DNA from: Pseudomonadota bacterium | Lineage (GTDB): Bacteria > Desulfobacterota > Desulfovibrionia > Desulfovibrionales > Desulfovibrionaceae | Length of the DNA: 64,000 nucleotides | Direction: 5' to 3' | Assembly: GCA_023419375.1 (NCBI GenBank) | Contig: JAEZYD010000030.1 | Span: forward strand, 36,255 to 100,254 | Shown here: positions 27,273 to 37,223 of the stretch, piece after piece | How positions within the stretch are numbered: position 1 is the stretch's first letter | How the letters are laid out: each line of letters starts with the position of its first letter | Position numbers and translations under genes: made by a program | The notes under the pieces: generated by a model | What the model was told of the DNA's origin: nothing | Database searches by the model: none | The model's input: the letters and a program-made list of their open reading frames with translations, nothing else

Positions 27273-27299
27273 TGAAGTATTCTCCGCTCTGTCCGATAA
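27273..27299 (+). promoter_or_regulatory. Sigma-28 (FliA) type promoter for cheW
   Basis: TGAAGTAT (27273-27280), 11 bases, then TCCGATAA (27292-27299). Against the consensus TAAAGTTT-N11-GCCGATAA this is 6/8 plus 7/8 with exact spacing. It ends 137 bases before the cheW ATG. Confidence 0.65.
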
Positions 27300-27436
27300 G
27301 GTTGAAACCGGGGCCTGAACGCTCCCGTTAGCGGGGTCGATCCCGGCGCAGATTGAGCGGATTGCATATGACGGATTGCCGCAGAAGCGGTAATTCATGG
27401 GCGGAAAACGCCCACTTATACCATGGAGGCCATCCC

Positions 27437-27949
27437 ATGACGGATACAATGGACGCGGCGCAAGCGACTCGGCAGGACGTGCTGCAAGGTTCCGGGCAGG
27501 AACATGAGGGCGATCTGCTCCAGCTGGTGACATTCCGCATTGGCGAAGAAGAGTTCGGGGTGGACATCCTTTCCGTTCAGGAAATCATCCGTCTCATGCA
27601 GATCACCATGGTGCCCCATGCCGCAGCCTTTATTGAAGGCGTCATCAATCTGCGCGGCAAGGTTATTCCGGTTGTCAACATGCGCACGCGCTTCAGCATG
27701 CCCGCCCTGGAGCACGATGGCAACACGCGCATTGTTGTGATGGAATTTAACCAGAAGATAGTGGGTTTTCTGGTGGACGGCGTGTCCGAAGTGCTGCGCA
27801 TCCCCGCCTCCACTGTGGAGCCTGCGCCGCCGGTGGTTTGCGGCATCGGCTCCGAGTATATCCGGGGTGTGGGCAAGCTTGAAGACCGCCTGCTCATTCT
27901 GCTTGACCTCGACACGTTATTGAGCGACATGAACGCCGATGCGGGTTAG
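27437..27949 (+). CDS. cheW: Chemotaxis coupling protein CheW
   Basis: A 170-residue adaptor that links methyl-accepting chemotaxis receptors to the kinase CheA. After an acidic, probably flexible N-terminal tail of about 25 residues, the CheW domain begins LLQLVTFRIGEEEFGVDILSVQEIIR and continues through FIEGVINLRGKVIPVVNMRTRF to YIRGVGKLEDRLLILLDLD, which are core family motifs. GGAGG (27425-27429) is 7 bases before ATG 27437; the longer frame from 27353 has no such site. It stands alone, away from other che genes in the window, and is probably under the flagellar sigma factor. Confidence 0.95.
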   Translation: MTDTMDAAQATRQDVLQGSGQEHEGDLLQLVTFRIGEEEFGVDILSVQEIIRLMQITMVPHAAAFIEGVINLRGKVIPVVNMRTRFSMPALEHDGNTRIVVMEFNQKIVGFLVDGVSEVLRIPASTVEPAPPVVCGIGSEYIRGVGKLEDRLLILLDLDTLLSDMNADAG

Positions 27950-28106
27950 CATGGCGGCCAGGCGCGCACTACTGATTCCGTGCGGACGGCGGACTTTTTA
28001 AAGCCCGGCGTCCTGCGGTGTTTTGAGTGAACGACGCGCAGCCTGAAGCCTTCGCCAGCCGGAGCGGCACTGCCGCTACGGTTATGCCGCCGCAGCAGGA
28101 GGCCTT

Positions 28107-29246
28107 ATGTCCATGCGTCTTTCCCGCTCCATTGTGGGTGAAGCTGAAGCCCGCGCCGTAAGCCGTGTTATAACTGAAGACGGCTACCTCGGCATGGGCA
28201 ACGAAGTGCGTCTTTTTGAAGAAGAAGTCGCCCGCTACCTCGGCGTCAAGCCCAGTCAGGTTATTTCCGTAAATACAGGCACCGCGGCCCTGCATCTGGC
28301 TGTGGACGGCGTTGCCGCCCAGTGCCGCGTAGACGGCAAGCCGGAAGTTCTGGTTCCTTCCCTTACCTTTGTGGCGTCTTTTCAGGCCATTACAGCCGCA
28401 GGCTGCCAGCCTGTGGCCTGCGATGTGCTGCCTGAAACCGGCACCATCGACCTTGCCGATGCCGAACGCCGCCTGACCCCCCGCACCATTGCCATCATGC
28501 CCGTGCACTATGCCAGCAATCCCTGGCATATTGACGCCATATACGATTTTGCCCGTGCAAAGGGCTTACGCGTGGTGGAAGACGCCGCTCACGCCTTTGG
28601 CTGCAAAAGCAAGGGGCGCATGATCGGCAGTTTTGGCGACATGGTCTGCTTCAGCTTTGACGGCATCAAAAATATTACCTGCGGTGAAGGCGGCTGCCTG
28701 GTGGCCTTTGATGAGGCCGCCGGAAATTTGGCTTCTGACGCACGACTGCTTTCTGTAGCCAATGATGCAAAACAGCGTTTTGCCGGAGCGCGTTCGTGGG
28801 ATCCCGATGTGACCCGTCAGGGCTGGCGCTATCACATGAGCAATATCATGGCCGCCATCGGGCGGGTGCAGCTTGGGCGGCTTGAATCGGAATTTATCCC
28901 GGCACGCCGCAAGCTTACAGCCATTTACGAACAGCGCCTCGCCAACGTGGAGGGCCTTGCCCTGCTGGTCACTGATCCGCAGGACTTTGTGGTGCGCCAT
29001 ATCATGCCCGTGCGTGTGCTGGGCGGCCGCAAGGATGCCGTTAAGGAATTTATGGCGGCACGCGACATCCCCACCGGCGTACATTACAAACCCAATCACC
29101 TGCTCAGCTGCTTTGGCGGAGGCGCGGAGTCGCTGCCCGTGACGGAACAGCTCTATGGCGAGCTGGTGACCCTGCCCCTGCACCCCGGCCTCAGCGTCGA
29201 AGATGTGGAGAGCGTGTGCGACGCGCTTGTTGCCGCACTCAAGTAG
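28107..29246 (+). CDS. DegT/DnrJ/EryC1/StrS-type sugar aminotransferase
   Basis: A 379-residue PLP-dependent enzyme that transaminates keto-sugars bound to nucleotides. The PLP Lys is residue 188 in FSFDGIKNITCGEGG. Other landmarks are VNTGTAALHLAV, the MPVHYASNPWHID segment, EDAAHAFG with the PLP-binding Asp, and the C-terminal HYKPNH and LPLHPGLS. The sugar product is not predictable. CAGGAGG precedes the ATG. Together with the following GtrA and GT2 genes it forms a probable operon for making and attaching an amino-sugar to a cell-surface or lipid carrier. Confidence 0.92.
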   Translation: MSMRLSRSIVGEAEARAVSRVITEDGYLGMGNEVRLFEEEVARYLGVKPSQVISVNTGTAALHLAVDGVAAQCRVDGKPEVLVPSLTFVASFQAITAAGCQPVACDVLPETGTIDLADAERRLTPRTIAIMPVHYASNPWHIDAIYDFARAKGLRVVEDAAHAFGCKSKGRMIGSFGDMVCFSFDGIKNITCGEGGCLVAFDEAAGNLASDARLLSVANDAKQRFAGARSWDPDVTRQGWRYHMSNIMAAIGRVQLGRLESEFIPARRKLTAIYEQRLANVEGLALLVTDPQDFVVRHIMPVRVLGGRKDAVKEFMAARDIPTGVHYKPNHLLSCFGGGAESLPVTEQLYGELVTLPLHPGLSVEDVESVCDALVAALK

Positions 29247-29273
29247 CGCTCGCCAGCGCGCGGGAGATTTGCC

Positions 29274-29810
29274 GTGGTTAGCGGCTGGCAGACTGTGCCA
29301 GGGTTCAGATGGCTGGCGGATCTGGTGCGCGGGCTTTTGGCCCGGCGCTGGGTGCGCTTTGGCATTGTGGGCGGCGCGGCTTCCGTAAGCTACTTTCTGC
29401 TGGGGCTGTTGTTTGTCAACGTGGCAGGTTTACCCACGCTGGCGGGCAACGCCCTGGCCTACGCGCTCAGTTTTATTGTTTCCTATCTTGGGCAATGCCT
29501 GTGGACGTTCCGCGCCGCGGATTCCGCCGCAGGCATTGCCAGCCACCGCACCATGCTGCCGCGCTTTGCGGCTACCCAGGCTGTGGGCCTGTGCTGCAAT
29601 TCGGCCATTGTCTGGCTGCTGGTGCGGCTTGGTGTTCCTTATGCCTGGGCCATGCCTGTCGCTGTTCTGACCGTGCCTGTCATGGTTTATGCGCTGTGCA
29701 AGGTCTGGGTATTCAGAACGCAGGCTTCATTCGTTCCCGCCGGGGCAGGGCAAAGCCCGGCGCAACAGACATCCACGCCCCACACCGCGCGCAATGAGGA
29801 TAAAGCATGA
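29274..29810 (+). CDS. GtrA family membrane protein
   Basis: A 178-residue protein with four hydrophobic helices. RWVRFGIVGGAASVSYFLLGLLF, NALAYALSFIVSYLGQCLWTF and PRFAATQAVGLCCNSAIVWLL match the GtrA/DPMS2-like family, whose members are thought to translocate or assist undecaprenyl-phosphate-linked sugars. The start is GTG. The last about 30 residues form a hydrophilic Ser/Thr/Gln-rich tail, and the stop overlaps the following GT2 start (29807-29810, ATGA), suggesting that the two proteins work together on a lipid-linked sugar. Confidence 0.82.
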   Translation: MVSGWQTVPGFRWLADLVRGLLARRWVRFGIVGGAASVSYFLLGLLFVNVAGLPTLAGNALAYALSFIVSYLGQCLWTFRAADSAAGIASHRTMLPRFAATQAVGLCCNSAIVWLLVRLGVPYAWAMPVAVLTVPVMVYALCKVWVFRTQASFVPAGAGQSPAQQTSTPHTARNEDKA

Positions 29811-30781
29811 ATGCCCCCGCAGTTTCGGTCATCATGAATTGCCTGAACAGTTCCCGCGATCTGCGCGAAGCCATGGACAGCCTCATGGCCCAGACGTTCA
29901 CGGATTTTGAGGTTGTTTTTTGGGACAACTGCTCAACGGATGAAAGCCCCGCCATTGCCAAAAGCTATGGCGAAAAGGTGCGCTACTTCCGGGGAGAGAG
30001 CATTGTGCCTCTGGGCGAGGGGCGCAATCTGGCCCTGGCGCAGGCCCGGGGCCGGTATCTGGCCTTTCTTGACTGCGATGACGTGTGGCGGCCTGCCAAG
30101 CTGGAACGTCAGGTGGCCCTGTTTGAAGCCAACTCGCGTGTGGGCCTGGTGTGCACGGATACGGAAATTTTTGACGGCAAGCGTGTGTTCAAGAGGCTTT
30201 TTGCCGAAACGTCCCCTGCGCGAGGCATGGCCTTTGCCGCGTTGATGGAGCGACAGTGGATTTCCATGTCGTCCGCCATGGTCAGCCGCGAGGCGCTGGC
30301 AAGTCTTTCGGCTGACAAAACGCCGTCGGGCGAAGGCCGCAATGGTGGGTGGTTTGATCAGAGCCTCAACGTGTGCGAGGAGGCCGATGTTTTTTACCGC
30401 ATCGCCCACGATTGGGAGCTGGATTATGTGGATGAGCCTCTGACCCTTTGGCGGGTGCATGGGGGCAACACGACTTTTCGCAAATTTGGCCAGTTCGCTG
30501 ATGAAACATTGCGTATTCTTGAGAAGCACCGGGCTTTGTACCCTGGCTATGATCAGGAATATTCTGGTCTTGTCGCAATGATGACCCGCAGGGCGGGCTT
30601 TCAGAAAGCCGTGGCCCTGTGGCGCGAAGGGCACAACGCCGCCGCCCGTGAGGCCATAAAACCCTGGCGGTACAGCGGGCGTAAATTCAGGATTTTCTGG
30701 TGGGCAAGCTATCTGCCAGGAATTTTTTTTGACGTGGCCGCCCGTCTGTATTTCGCGCTGCCAGCCAATTTGCGACAATAA
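29807..30781 (+). CDS. Glycosyltransferase family 2
   Basis: A 324-residue inverting glycosyltransferase with the GT-A nucleotide-binding opening VSVIMNCLNSSRDLREAMDSL, the GEGRNLALAQARGRYLAFLDCDDVW segment carrying the DxD-like DCDD motif, and a C-terminal EEADVFYRIAHDWELDYVDEPLTLWRVHGG block. The hydrophobic end (FRIFWWASYLPGIFFDVAARLYF) may attach it to the membrane. It follows the GtrA gene with a 4-base overlap, as expected for a carrier-lipid glycosylation pair. The donor is unknown. Confidence 0.9.
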   Translation: MNAPAVSVIMNCLNSSRDLREAMDSLMAQTFTDFEVVFWDNCSTDESPAIAKSYGEKVRYFRGESIVPLGEGRNLALAQARGRYLAFLDCDDVWRPAKLERQVALFEANSRVGLVCTDTEIFDGKRVFKRLFAETSPARGMAFAALMERQWISMSSAMVSREALASLSADKTPSGEGRNGGWFDQSLNVCEEADVFYRIAHDWELDYVDEPLTLWRVHGGNTTFRKFGQFADETLRILEKHRALYPGYDQEYSGLVAMMTRRAGFQKAVALWREGHNAAAREAIKPWRYSGRKFRIFWWASYLPGIFFDVAARLYFALPANLRQ

Positions 30782-30954
30782 CAGTAAGTTTTGTCTCGAC
30801 TTTGATAGGGAAACATATTGTATTTTTTGCTGAAAAATTATATTCGCACTCAAAGGTCTTAGTGGGGGGAAAGAGGTAGCATTTCTGGGTCGCACGGAAG
30901 GGACTCGCTCTGCTCAAGCCCCCTAGCAACACATAACAGTTGAGGGTCTGTTAT

Positions 30955-32595
30955 ATGGCTTGGACACAAGTGTATGATCCGGTTGGCGGAGCAGTAGTTT
31001 CCGCCCTGCTGGCAGGTATTCCCCTGATCAGCCTTTTTTACATGCTGGCCGTGCGTCGTGCTAAGGGGCATTACGCCGCGGTTCTCGCTGTGGCTCTTTC
31101 TTTCATCCTGGCAGTCGCCGTGTGGGGCATGCCGGTTGGAACGGCCGTGGGCGCATTGACCTACGGCGCGGCCTTTGGCCTCTTCCCCATCATCTGGATC
31201 GTTATTACGGCGGTCTGGGTGTACAACATGACTGTGGAATCGGGCGAATTTGAATACATCAAAGAATCGCTCGCGCGTCTGACAGACGACCGTCGTCTGC
31301 AGGCCATCTTTATCGCCTTTGCCTTTGGTTCCTTCATTGAAGGCACCGCCGGCTTCGGCACCCCTGTGGCGATCACCGCCGCCATGCTGGTGGGCCTGGG
31401 CTTCCGCCCCCTGTACGCCGCTGGCATCTGTCTGATTGCCAACACCGCGCCTGTGGCCTTTGGCGCCATTGGTATCCCGATCATCGTCGGCGCCCAGGTT
31501 TCCGGCATTCCTGAAATGCACGTGAGCCAGATCGTGGGCCGTCAGCTGCCCTTCCTGTCCATCCTGGTGCCCCTGTGGCTCTGCGTGGTCATGTGCGGCT
31601 TCAAGCGCGCCATGGAAGTGCTGCCCGCCATCATCGTGGCTGGCGTGAGCTTCGCCGGTTCGCAGTTCCTGTTCTCCAACTACCACGGCGCCACCCTGCC
31701 CGATATCATGTCGGCTCTTATCACCATCGTTGCGATGGTGCTGTTGCTGCGCGTGTGGAAGCCCAAGACCGTGTGGCGCTTTGAGGGCGAAAAGGAAACC
31801 GTGCTGAGCGGCGCTGCCCCTTCAACTGGTATCGTGCTTCGCGCGTGGCTGCCTTACATCGTTCTGGCCGTCATGGTGTTCTTGTGGGGCCTGCCCCAGT
31901 TCAAGAACATGCTGAACGCCGTGCCCGGTTCGGTGCTCAAGTTCTCCTGGCCCGCTCTTGACGGCATGGTGCACAAGGCTGCTCCCATTCTGGCCGCCGG
32001 CAAGGATCCCAACTACCCCGCAGTGTTCGTGTTCAACTGGCTTTCCGCCGGTGGTACGGCCATTCTGCTGGCTGGTTTCTTCTCTGTGCCTTTCATGCCT
32101 GGTTATTCGTTTGGCAAGGCCGTCAGCTGCCTGTTCCGTACCGTTCACCAGCTGCGCTTCCCCATCCTGACCATCGCCATGATCCTGGGCCTGGCTTACC
32201 TCATGAACTTCTCCGGCATGAGCTCCACCCTGGGTATCGCCTTTACCCTGACTGGCCCGCTGTTCCCGCTCTTCTCGCCCCTTTTGGGCTGGTTGGGCGT
32301 GTTCCTGACCGGTTCGGACACCTCTTCAAACGCCCTGTTCTGCGGTATGCAGCGCTCCACGGCTGAAGTGGTGGGCATGGATCCGGCCCTGGCCGTTTCC
32401 GCCAACTCGTCCGGTGGTGTTACCGGTAAGATGATTTCGCCCCAGTCCATCAGTGTGGCAACCGCTGCCACCAACCTGGTTGGTCATGAAGGCGACCTCT
32501 TCCGGTTTACGCTTGGGCACAGCTTGGCCATGACTGGCTTTATCTGCGTGCTCACCTACCTGCAGTCCAACGTGCTGCATTGGATGCTGCCGTAA
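30955..32595 (+). CDS. lctP: L-lactate permease
   Basis: A 546-residue transporter of the LctP family (proton/lactate symport) with about a dozen membrane helices. Diagnostic segments include FGSFIEGTAGFGTPVAI, APVAFGAIGIPIIV and LTGSDTSSNALFCGMQ, followed by ANSSGGVTGKMISPQSISVA. Lactate is the classic electron donor of Desulfovibrio, so this is the uptake step for the 2-hydroxyacid oxidation inferred at 5568-9119. GAGGG lies 8 bases before ATG 30955; TTG 30940 overlaps that ribosome binding site and is rejected. Codon usage is strongly biased, as in highly expressed genes, and a strong terminator follows. Confidence 0.96.
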   Translation: MAWTQVYDPVGGAVVSALLAGIPLISLFYMLAVRRAKGHYAAVLAVALSFILAVAVWGMPVGTAVGALTYGAAFGLFPIIWIVITAVWVYNMTVESGEFEYIKESLARLTDDRRLQAIFIAFAFGSFIEGTAGFGTPVAITAAMLVGLGFRPLYAAGICLIANTAPVAFGAIGIPIIVGAQVSGIPEMHVSQIVGRQLPFLSILVPLWLCVVMCGFKRAMEVLPAIIVAGVSFAGSQFLFSNYHGATLPDIMSALITIVAMVLLLRVWKPKTVWRFEGEKETVLSGAAPSTGIVLRAWLPYIVLAVMVFLWGLPQFKNMLNAVPGSVLKFSWPALDGMVHKAAPILAAGKDPNYPAVFVFNWLSAGGTAILLAGFFSVPFMPGYSFGKAVSCLFRTVHQLRFPILTIAMILGLAYLMNFSGMSSTLGIAFTLTGPLFPLFSPLLGWLGVFLTGSDTSSNALFCGMQRSTAEVVGMDPALAVSANSSGGVTGKMISPQSISVATAATNLVGHEGDLFRFTLGHSLAMTGFICVLTYLQSNVLHWMLP

Positions 32596-32620
32596 ACTTG
32601 GTTTTCCTTCCGTAATATGG

Positions 32621-32647
32621 CGCCGCCCCGCAAGGGGCGGCGTTTTT
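32621..32647 (+). terminator. Terminator after lactate permease gene
   Basis: CGCCGCCCC (32621-32629), GCAA loop, GGGGCGGCG (32634-32642), then TTTTT. Confidence 0.92.
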
Positions 32648-32798
32648 GCGTTTATGGGCAGGGAGGCGTGTCTGCCAGGTAGGCTCGGCTGCATTCTTGG
32701 CCAGAGAGCCCGCAAACACTTATGGGCCGAGCATTCCGGGCTATCTTGCCAGCCAGCCTTGTCTGCTTTATGGTGCGCTGCAATGCTTGGAGGACTAC

Positions 32799-34613
32799 AT
32801 GGATTCGCAGCAGATAACGTTTTCTTCAATCGTCAAATCGCTGGGCCTTGTGTTCGGCGATATCGGCACAAGCCCCATATATACGCTGGCAGTCATATTC
32901 ATGCTGACCGAGCGCACAGAAGACCATTTTATCGGCATTCTTTCGCTGATTATCTGGACTTTGCTGCTGCTTGTGACCGTGGGCTATGCGTGGCTGGCCA
33001 TGAGCCTGAGCAAGGGCGGCGAGGGCGGCACCATAGTGCTGCTTTCCATTCTGCGCCCCTTGCTGCGCTCCGGCAGAAAGATCGGCTTTGCTTCCGTCAT
33101 GGCCTTTGTGGGCGTTTCTCTGCTTATTGGCGACGGCGTTATTACGCCAGCCATTTCCATCCTCTCGGCTGTGGAAGGTCTGACGCTGGTGCCAGGCCTT
33201 GAGGATACCCCCAAGGTAGCGATTATTGCGGTTGCCCTGGTGTGTACGACAGTGCTTTTTGCCGTGCAGAGAAAGGGCAGTGGCGCAGTTTCCGGCGTAT
33301 TCGGCCCGATCATGGCGATGTGGTTCGGTGTGCTGGCCGTGTCAGGCATCGCTTCCATCACGCAGGCCCCTCAGGTCATCAAGGCGCTGAACCCGATGTA
33401 CGCCGTTGATTTTATGGTGCACAACGGCATTGCGAGCTTCTTTGTTCTTTCCGAGGTTATTTTGTGCGCCACAGGCGGTGAAGCCCTGTATGCCGACATG
33501 GGCCACATGGGGCGTAAGCCCATTATTGCTGCCTGGGGCATTGTTCTTGTGGCTTTGGTGTCCAGCTACATGGGCCAGACCTCGTTTCTGATACGCAATC
33601 CCGGGGCCGAGAACGTGCTGTTTGAACTGATTAACAGCCAGGCCCGTCACCTGTATGTTCCCTTCCTGATACTCAGCCTTCTGGCAACGGTCATTGCATC
33701 GCAGGCGCTCATCAGCGGGCTGTTTTCCATCATGTATCAGTGCATGGCCACCCATATCATGCCCCTGTTCAAAGTGGATTTCACCTCGCAGGAGCTGCAC
33801 TCGCAGATTTACATAAACTCTGTAAACTGGGCTCTGTATCTGGCCGTGGTGTTTGCCATCTGCGGGTTTGGCGAGTCACACAAGCTGGCCGCCGCCTATG
33901 GGCTTGCCGTTACCGGCACCATGTCCATAACGGCCGTGTTCATGGTATGGATATTCCATTTGCAGGGGCGGCATTTCAATTCCGTTGTCGCGGCAATTGT
34001 TTGCGTGCTTGATTTCATCTATCTCTTTGCCAACTTTCACAAATTCCCGCACGGCGGGTACTGGTCCATCCTCATCTCGCTGATTCCGCTCACCATCATT
34101 CTGATCTATACGCGTGGGCAGCGGGCCGCCTACCAGCGCATGCGGCCCATGGGCAAGGAACTGTTTCTTGAAAAGTTTGCAGAGGAACGCGCCAGAGGTT
34201 GCGCCATACGCGGCACAGCCATATTTTTTCTGCGCAGTCTGGACAAGGTTTCGCCCTACATAGTCAAGACCATGTTCAGCAACGGCATTATTTATGAGCA
34301 AAACATCATGCTTTGCATCGGGCGCACCAATGAGCCCTTTGGCGTGACATGGCATTTTGATGATGACCCCGCTGAGGGTATTCGTGTATTCGAGGTTGCA
34401 GCAGGCTATATGGAAGTAGTTGATATCTACCATATATTGTCTGAGGCGGGCATCAAACCGCGCGTCATTTTTTATGGCGTGGAAGATATCCTCACCAGTT
34501 CGCCCCTGTGGCGCATTTACGCCATCATCAAAAAACTGGCGCCGTCGTTTGTGCAATTTTACAAAATGCCGGTGCACGCCGTGCACGGGGTTATCAGCCG
34601 CATAGATATGTAG
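32799..34613 (+). CDS. kup: Low-affinity potassium transporter Kup
   Basis: A 604-residue K+/H+ symporter of the KUP/HAK/KT family. The start of the conserved core, LGLVFGDIGTSPIYTLAVIF, is followed by LSKGGEGGTIVLLSIL, the IGDGVITPAISILSAVEG helix and the LSEVILCATGGEALYADMGHMG motif, all family-diagnostic. The C-terminal cytoplasmic region of about 150 residues is retained. GGAGG lies 5 bases before ATG 32799; the longer frame from 32646 overlaps the terminator region of lctP and lacks a site. Confidence 0.96.
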   Translation: MDSQQITFSSIVKSLGLVFGDIGTSPIYTLAVIFMLTERTEDHFIGILSLIIWTLLLLVTVGYAWLAMSLSKGGEGGTIVLLSILRPLLRSGRKIGFASVMAFVGVSLLIGDGVITPAISILSAVEGLTLVPGLEDTPKVAIIAVALVCTTVLFAVQRKGSGAVSGVFGPIMAMWFGVLAVSGIASITQAPQVIKALNPMYAVDFMVHNGIASFFVLSEVILCATGGEALYADMGHMGRKPIIAAWGIVLVALVSSYMGQTSFLIRNPGAENVLFELINSQARHLYVPFLILSLLATVIASQALISGLFSIMYQCMATHIMPLFKVDFTSQELHSQIYINSVNWALYLAVVFAICGFGESHKLAAAYGLAVTGTMSITAVFMVWIFHLQGRHFNSVVAAIVCVLDFIYLFANFHKFPHGGYWSILISLIPLTIILIYTRGQRAAYQRMRPMGKELFLEKFAEERARGCAIRGTAIFFLRSLDKVSPYIVKTMFSNGIIYEQNIMLCIGRTNEPFGVTWHFDDDPAEGIRVFEVAAGYMEVVDIYHILSEAGIKPRVIFYGVEDILTSSPLWRIYAIIKKLAPSFVQFYKMPVHAVHGVISRIDM

Positions 34614-34653
34614 CTGGGCGTTTCGCCCAAGCATGAGCACAAGGGAGGCCGTC

Positions 34654-34929
34654 ATGCAGAAAAATCCATTGATTGGCAGCGGCCTGCTTGCCTTGTGCCT
34701 GATGGCAGGCTTCCTGGCTTGCGGATGCACCCCTCGTGAGCGGCCTCCCCTGACGTTTGATGATCAGCAGGCCCTGGCTGCCAACCAGCAGTGCCGGGCA
34801 GAAGCGACCCAGATGAATAATGAGTGGCGTGGAAACACCAACTACTTCCCCTGGCGGGCCTATTACGAAATGTGCATGAGGCGTTTTGAAATCAGTGATG
34901 CGGAAATGCGCAAGTTACGCCTGCCGTGA
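34654..34929 (+). CDS. Small putative lipoprotein
   Basis: A 91-residue protein with an N-terminal hydrophobic signal (GSGLLALCLMAGFLAC) ending in a lipobox-like FLAC, with CGC giving two possible lipidation cysteines around residues 23-25. The mature part is short and hydrophilic, with an NYFPWRAYYEMCMRRFEI segment. I do not recognise the family. GGGAGG lies 5 bases before ATG 34654, and the gene follows kup by 40 bases, so it may be co-transcribed. Confidence 0.72.
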   Translation: MQKNPLIGSGLLALCLMAGFLACGCTPRERPPLTFDDQQALAANQQCRAEATQMNNEWRGNTNYFPWRAYYEMCMRRFEISDAEMRKLRLP

Positions 34930-35141
34930 GCTGGCCTGCGGCAAGCTCGCCTTGCACGCAGCAAAGTCTGCGCTGCTGCACCAACTGACCGATGTGGTGA
35001 GAGGCAAAAAGTGTGGAGCTGGCTTGGCCTGTGAGCCGATTTTTTAGATTTTTGATAGCAGGGTGTACGCTGGCGCTGTCACGCTTAGGCGGGGCATTTA
35101 TGGGCCAAATTGGGCGTAATGGCTGCGGAGTATGCTGCGAT

Positions 35142-35184
35142 GCAAAAAAAAAGGGTGACTCAAGCGAGTCACCCTTTTTTTTGC
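35142..35184. terminator. Bidirectional terminator
   Basis: GGGTGACTC (35153-35161), AAGC loop, GAGTCACCC (35166-35174), flanked by nine As on the left and eight Ts on the right, so it has a T-tract on both strands. It separates the lipoprotein gene from convergent lepA. Confidence 0.93.
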
Positions 35185-35194
35185 ATTTTCAAGT

Positions 35195-37000
35195 CTATTC
35201 GTCGCCCACTTTGAGGGCAGCTAAAAACGCTTCCTGCGGCAACTCGACGTTGCCCATGCGCTTCATGCGTTTTTTGCCTTCTTTCTGCTTTTCAAGCAGC
35301 TTGCGCTTACGTGTAATGTCACCGCCATAGCACTTGGCGGTCACGTCCTTGCGGAAGGCCGACACGGTTTCGCGGGCAATGATCTTCTGCCCGATGGCTG
35401 CCTGAATGGCCACCTGGAAAAGCTGGCGGGGAATGCTGCGCTTGAGCTTGAGGGCCAATCCGCGCCCGTAGGTGTACGCGCGGTCGCGGTGCACAATGAC
35501 GGCAAGAGCGTCAACGGTTTCGCCATTGAGCATGATGTCGAGCCGCACAAGGTCAGATTCGCGGTAGTCCAGCGGATGGTAATCCATGGAGGCGTAGCCG
35601 CGTGTGGCAGATTTGAGCCGGTCGAAAAAGTCGTAAACAATTTCTGCGAACGGCAATTCATAGGTCACAACCACGCGGTTGGTGGCCAGATAGTGCAGGT
35701 TTTTCTGCATGCCGCGCTTTTCTTCGCACAGCTTCATGACGTTGCCCACGTAATCGTTGGGCACGTGAATGTCCATGTTCACATACGGCTCATAAAGCGC
35801 ACGGATCTTGGTGGGATCTGGCAAATGGCTGGGGTTGTCGATCTGCAGGGTTTTGCCATCGTTTGTGTCCACCTTGTAGACCACGGAGGGCGCGGTGGCG
35901 ATGAGGCTGACCTCAAATTCGCGCTCCAGCCGTTCCTGAATGATCTCCATGTGCAGCAGACCAAGAAAGCCGCAGCGGAAGCCAAACCCCAAAGCCTGAG
36001 AAGTTTCCGGCTCAAAGGAGAAGGCCGCGTCATTGAGTTGCAGCTTTTCAAGGGCGGTTTTCAGGTTTTCGTACTCGTCAGACTCTGTGGGGTACAGACC
36101 GCAGAAAACCATGGGCTTCACTTCGGTGAAGCCGGGAACCGGGGTTGAGGCTGGGTTTTCCACCAGTGTGATGGTGTCGCCAACGCGCGCATCCCCAAGC
36201 TCCTTGATGGAGCCGCACATAAAACCCACTTCGCCAGCGTGAAGCTCGTTCACATCCGTGGCTTCAGGGGAAAATACGCCAAGGCGCAGCACTTCATATT
36301 CCTTTCCGGTGCTCATCAGGCGGACCATGTCGTTGCGCTTGATGGTGCCGTCCATGATGCGGAACAGGATAACGACGCCCTGATAGCTGTCGTACCACGA
36401 ATCGAAGATGAGCGCTTTGAGCGGGCCCGCCACATCGCCCTTTGGCGGGGGGAGCCTGTGCACAATGGCTTCAAGAACCGCGTCAACGCCCATGCCCGTT
36501 TTGGCGGAAACTGGCATGGCTTCGGAGCAGTCTAGGCCGATACTTTCTTCGATTTCAGCCTTCACGCGTTCAACTTCGGCGCTGGGCAGGTCGATTTTGT
36601 TGAGCACGGGGACGATTTCGTGGTCGTGATCCAAAGCAAGATAGACGTTGGCAAGCGTTTGCGCTTCCACGCCCTGAGTGGCGTCAACCACCAGCAGCGC
36701 ACCCTCGCAGGCAGCCAGGGAGCGCGAAACCTCATAGTTGAAGTCCACGTGCCCAGGGGTATCAATGAGGTTCAGTTCGTACATCTGCCCGTTTTGGGCT
36801 TTGTACGGAATACGCACGGACTGGGCCTTGATGGTGATGCCACGCTCCCGTTCCAGGTCCATTTTGTCCAGATACTGCTGGCGCGCCTCCCGCTTGCTGA
36901 CAACCTGGGTCAGCTCAAGAATGCGGTCGGCCAGGGTGGATTTGCCGTGGTCGATGTGGGCGATAATGCAAAAATTGCGGATATTTTCCTGATTGGGCAT
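35195..37000 (-). CDS. lepA: Elongation factor 4 (LepA)
   Basis: A 601-residue ribosome-associated translational GTPase. The G1 motif AHIDHGKST, the switch II region DTPGHVDF and the NKID motif are intact, and the LepA-specific C-terminal domain runs to [17 protein letters not shown]. The start is ATG 37000 because AGGA lies 7 bases before it; the ATG at 37006 would be only 1 base from that site. EF4 is thought to act during initiation or ribosome back-translocation under stress. The gene stands just downstream of the atp operon, which has its own terminator. Confidence 0.97.
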   Translation of the reverse strand: MPNQENIRNFCIIAHIDHGKSTLADRILELTQVVSKREARQQYLDKMDLERERGITIKAQSVRIPYKAQNGQMYELNLIDTPGHVDFNYEVSRSLAACEGALLVVDATQGVEAQTLANVYLALDHDHEIVPVLNKIDLPSAEVERVKAEIEESIGLDCSEAMPVSAKTGMGVDAVLEAIVHRLPPPKGDVAGPLKALIFDSWYDSYQGVVILFRIMDGTIKRNDMVRLMSTGKEYEVLRLGVFSPEATDVNELHAGEVGFMCGSIKELGDARVGDTITLVENPASTPVPGFTEVKPMVFCGLYPTESDEYENLKTALEKLQLNDAAFSFEPETSQALGFGFRCGFLGLLHMEIIQERLEREFEVSLIATAPSVVYKVDTNDGKTLQIDNPSHLPDPTKIRALYEPYVNMDIHVPNDYVGNVMKLCEEKRGMQKNLHYLATNRVVVTYELPFAEIVYDFFDRLKSATRGYASMDYHPLDYRESDLVRLDIMLNGETVDALAVIVHRDRAYTYGRGLALKLKRSIPRQLFQVAIQAAIGQKIIARETVSAFRKDVTAKCYGGDITRKRKLLEKQKEGKKRMKRMGNVELPQEAFLAALKVGDE

Positions 37001-37223
37001 GGTCATGTCCTGGGAAACTGGATGGGTTGGCGGCGAATTTTCCGCGTTGAACCTGAATCAATATCCAAGATTTGCGCGGAAGTCTATTTTTGCAGGGCCT
37101 GAATTCTTGGCAGAATGCCGATTTCAGCCTGCACACCCGCATACCTTTTGGATGTCAGGATGGGCAGATGGAAATGCCGAGGAGGGAGGAGTGGCAGGCG
37201 CAACAGGCTGGTCGCATGAAATT

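Noticed and set aside
34930..35141. A possible small RNA before the lepA terminator
   Set aside because: No promoter pair or stable conserved structure was seen; it appears to be plain spacer.
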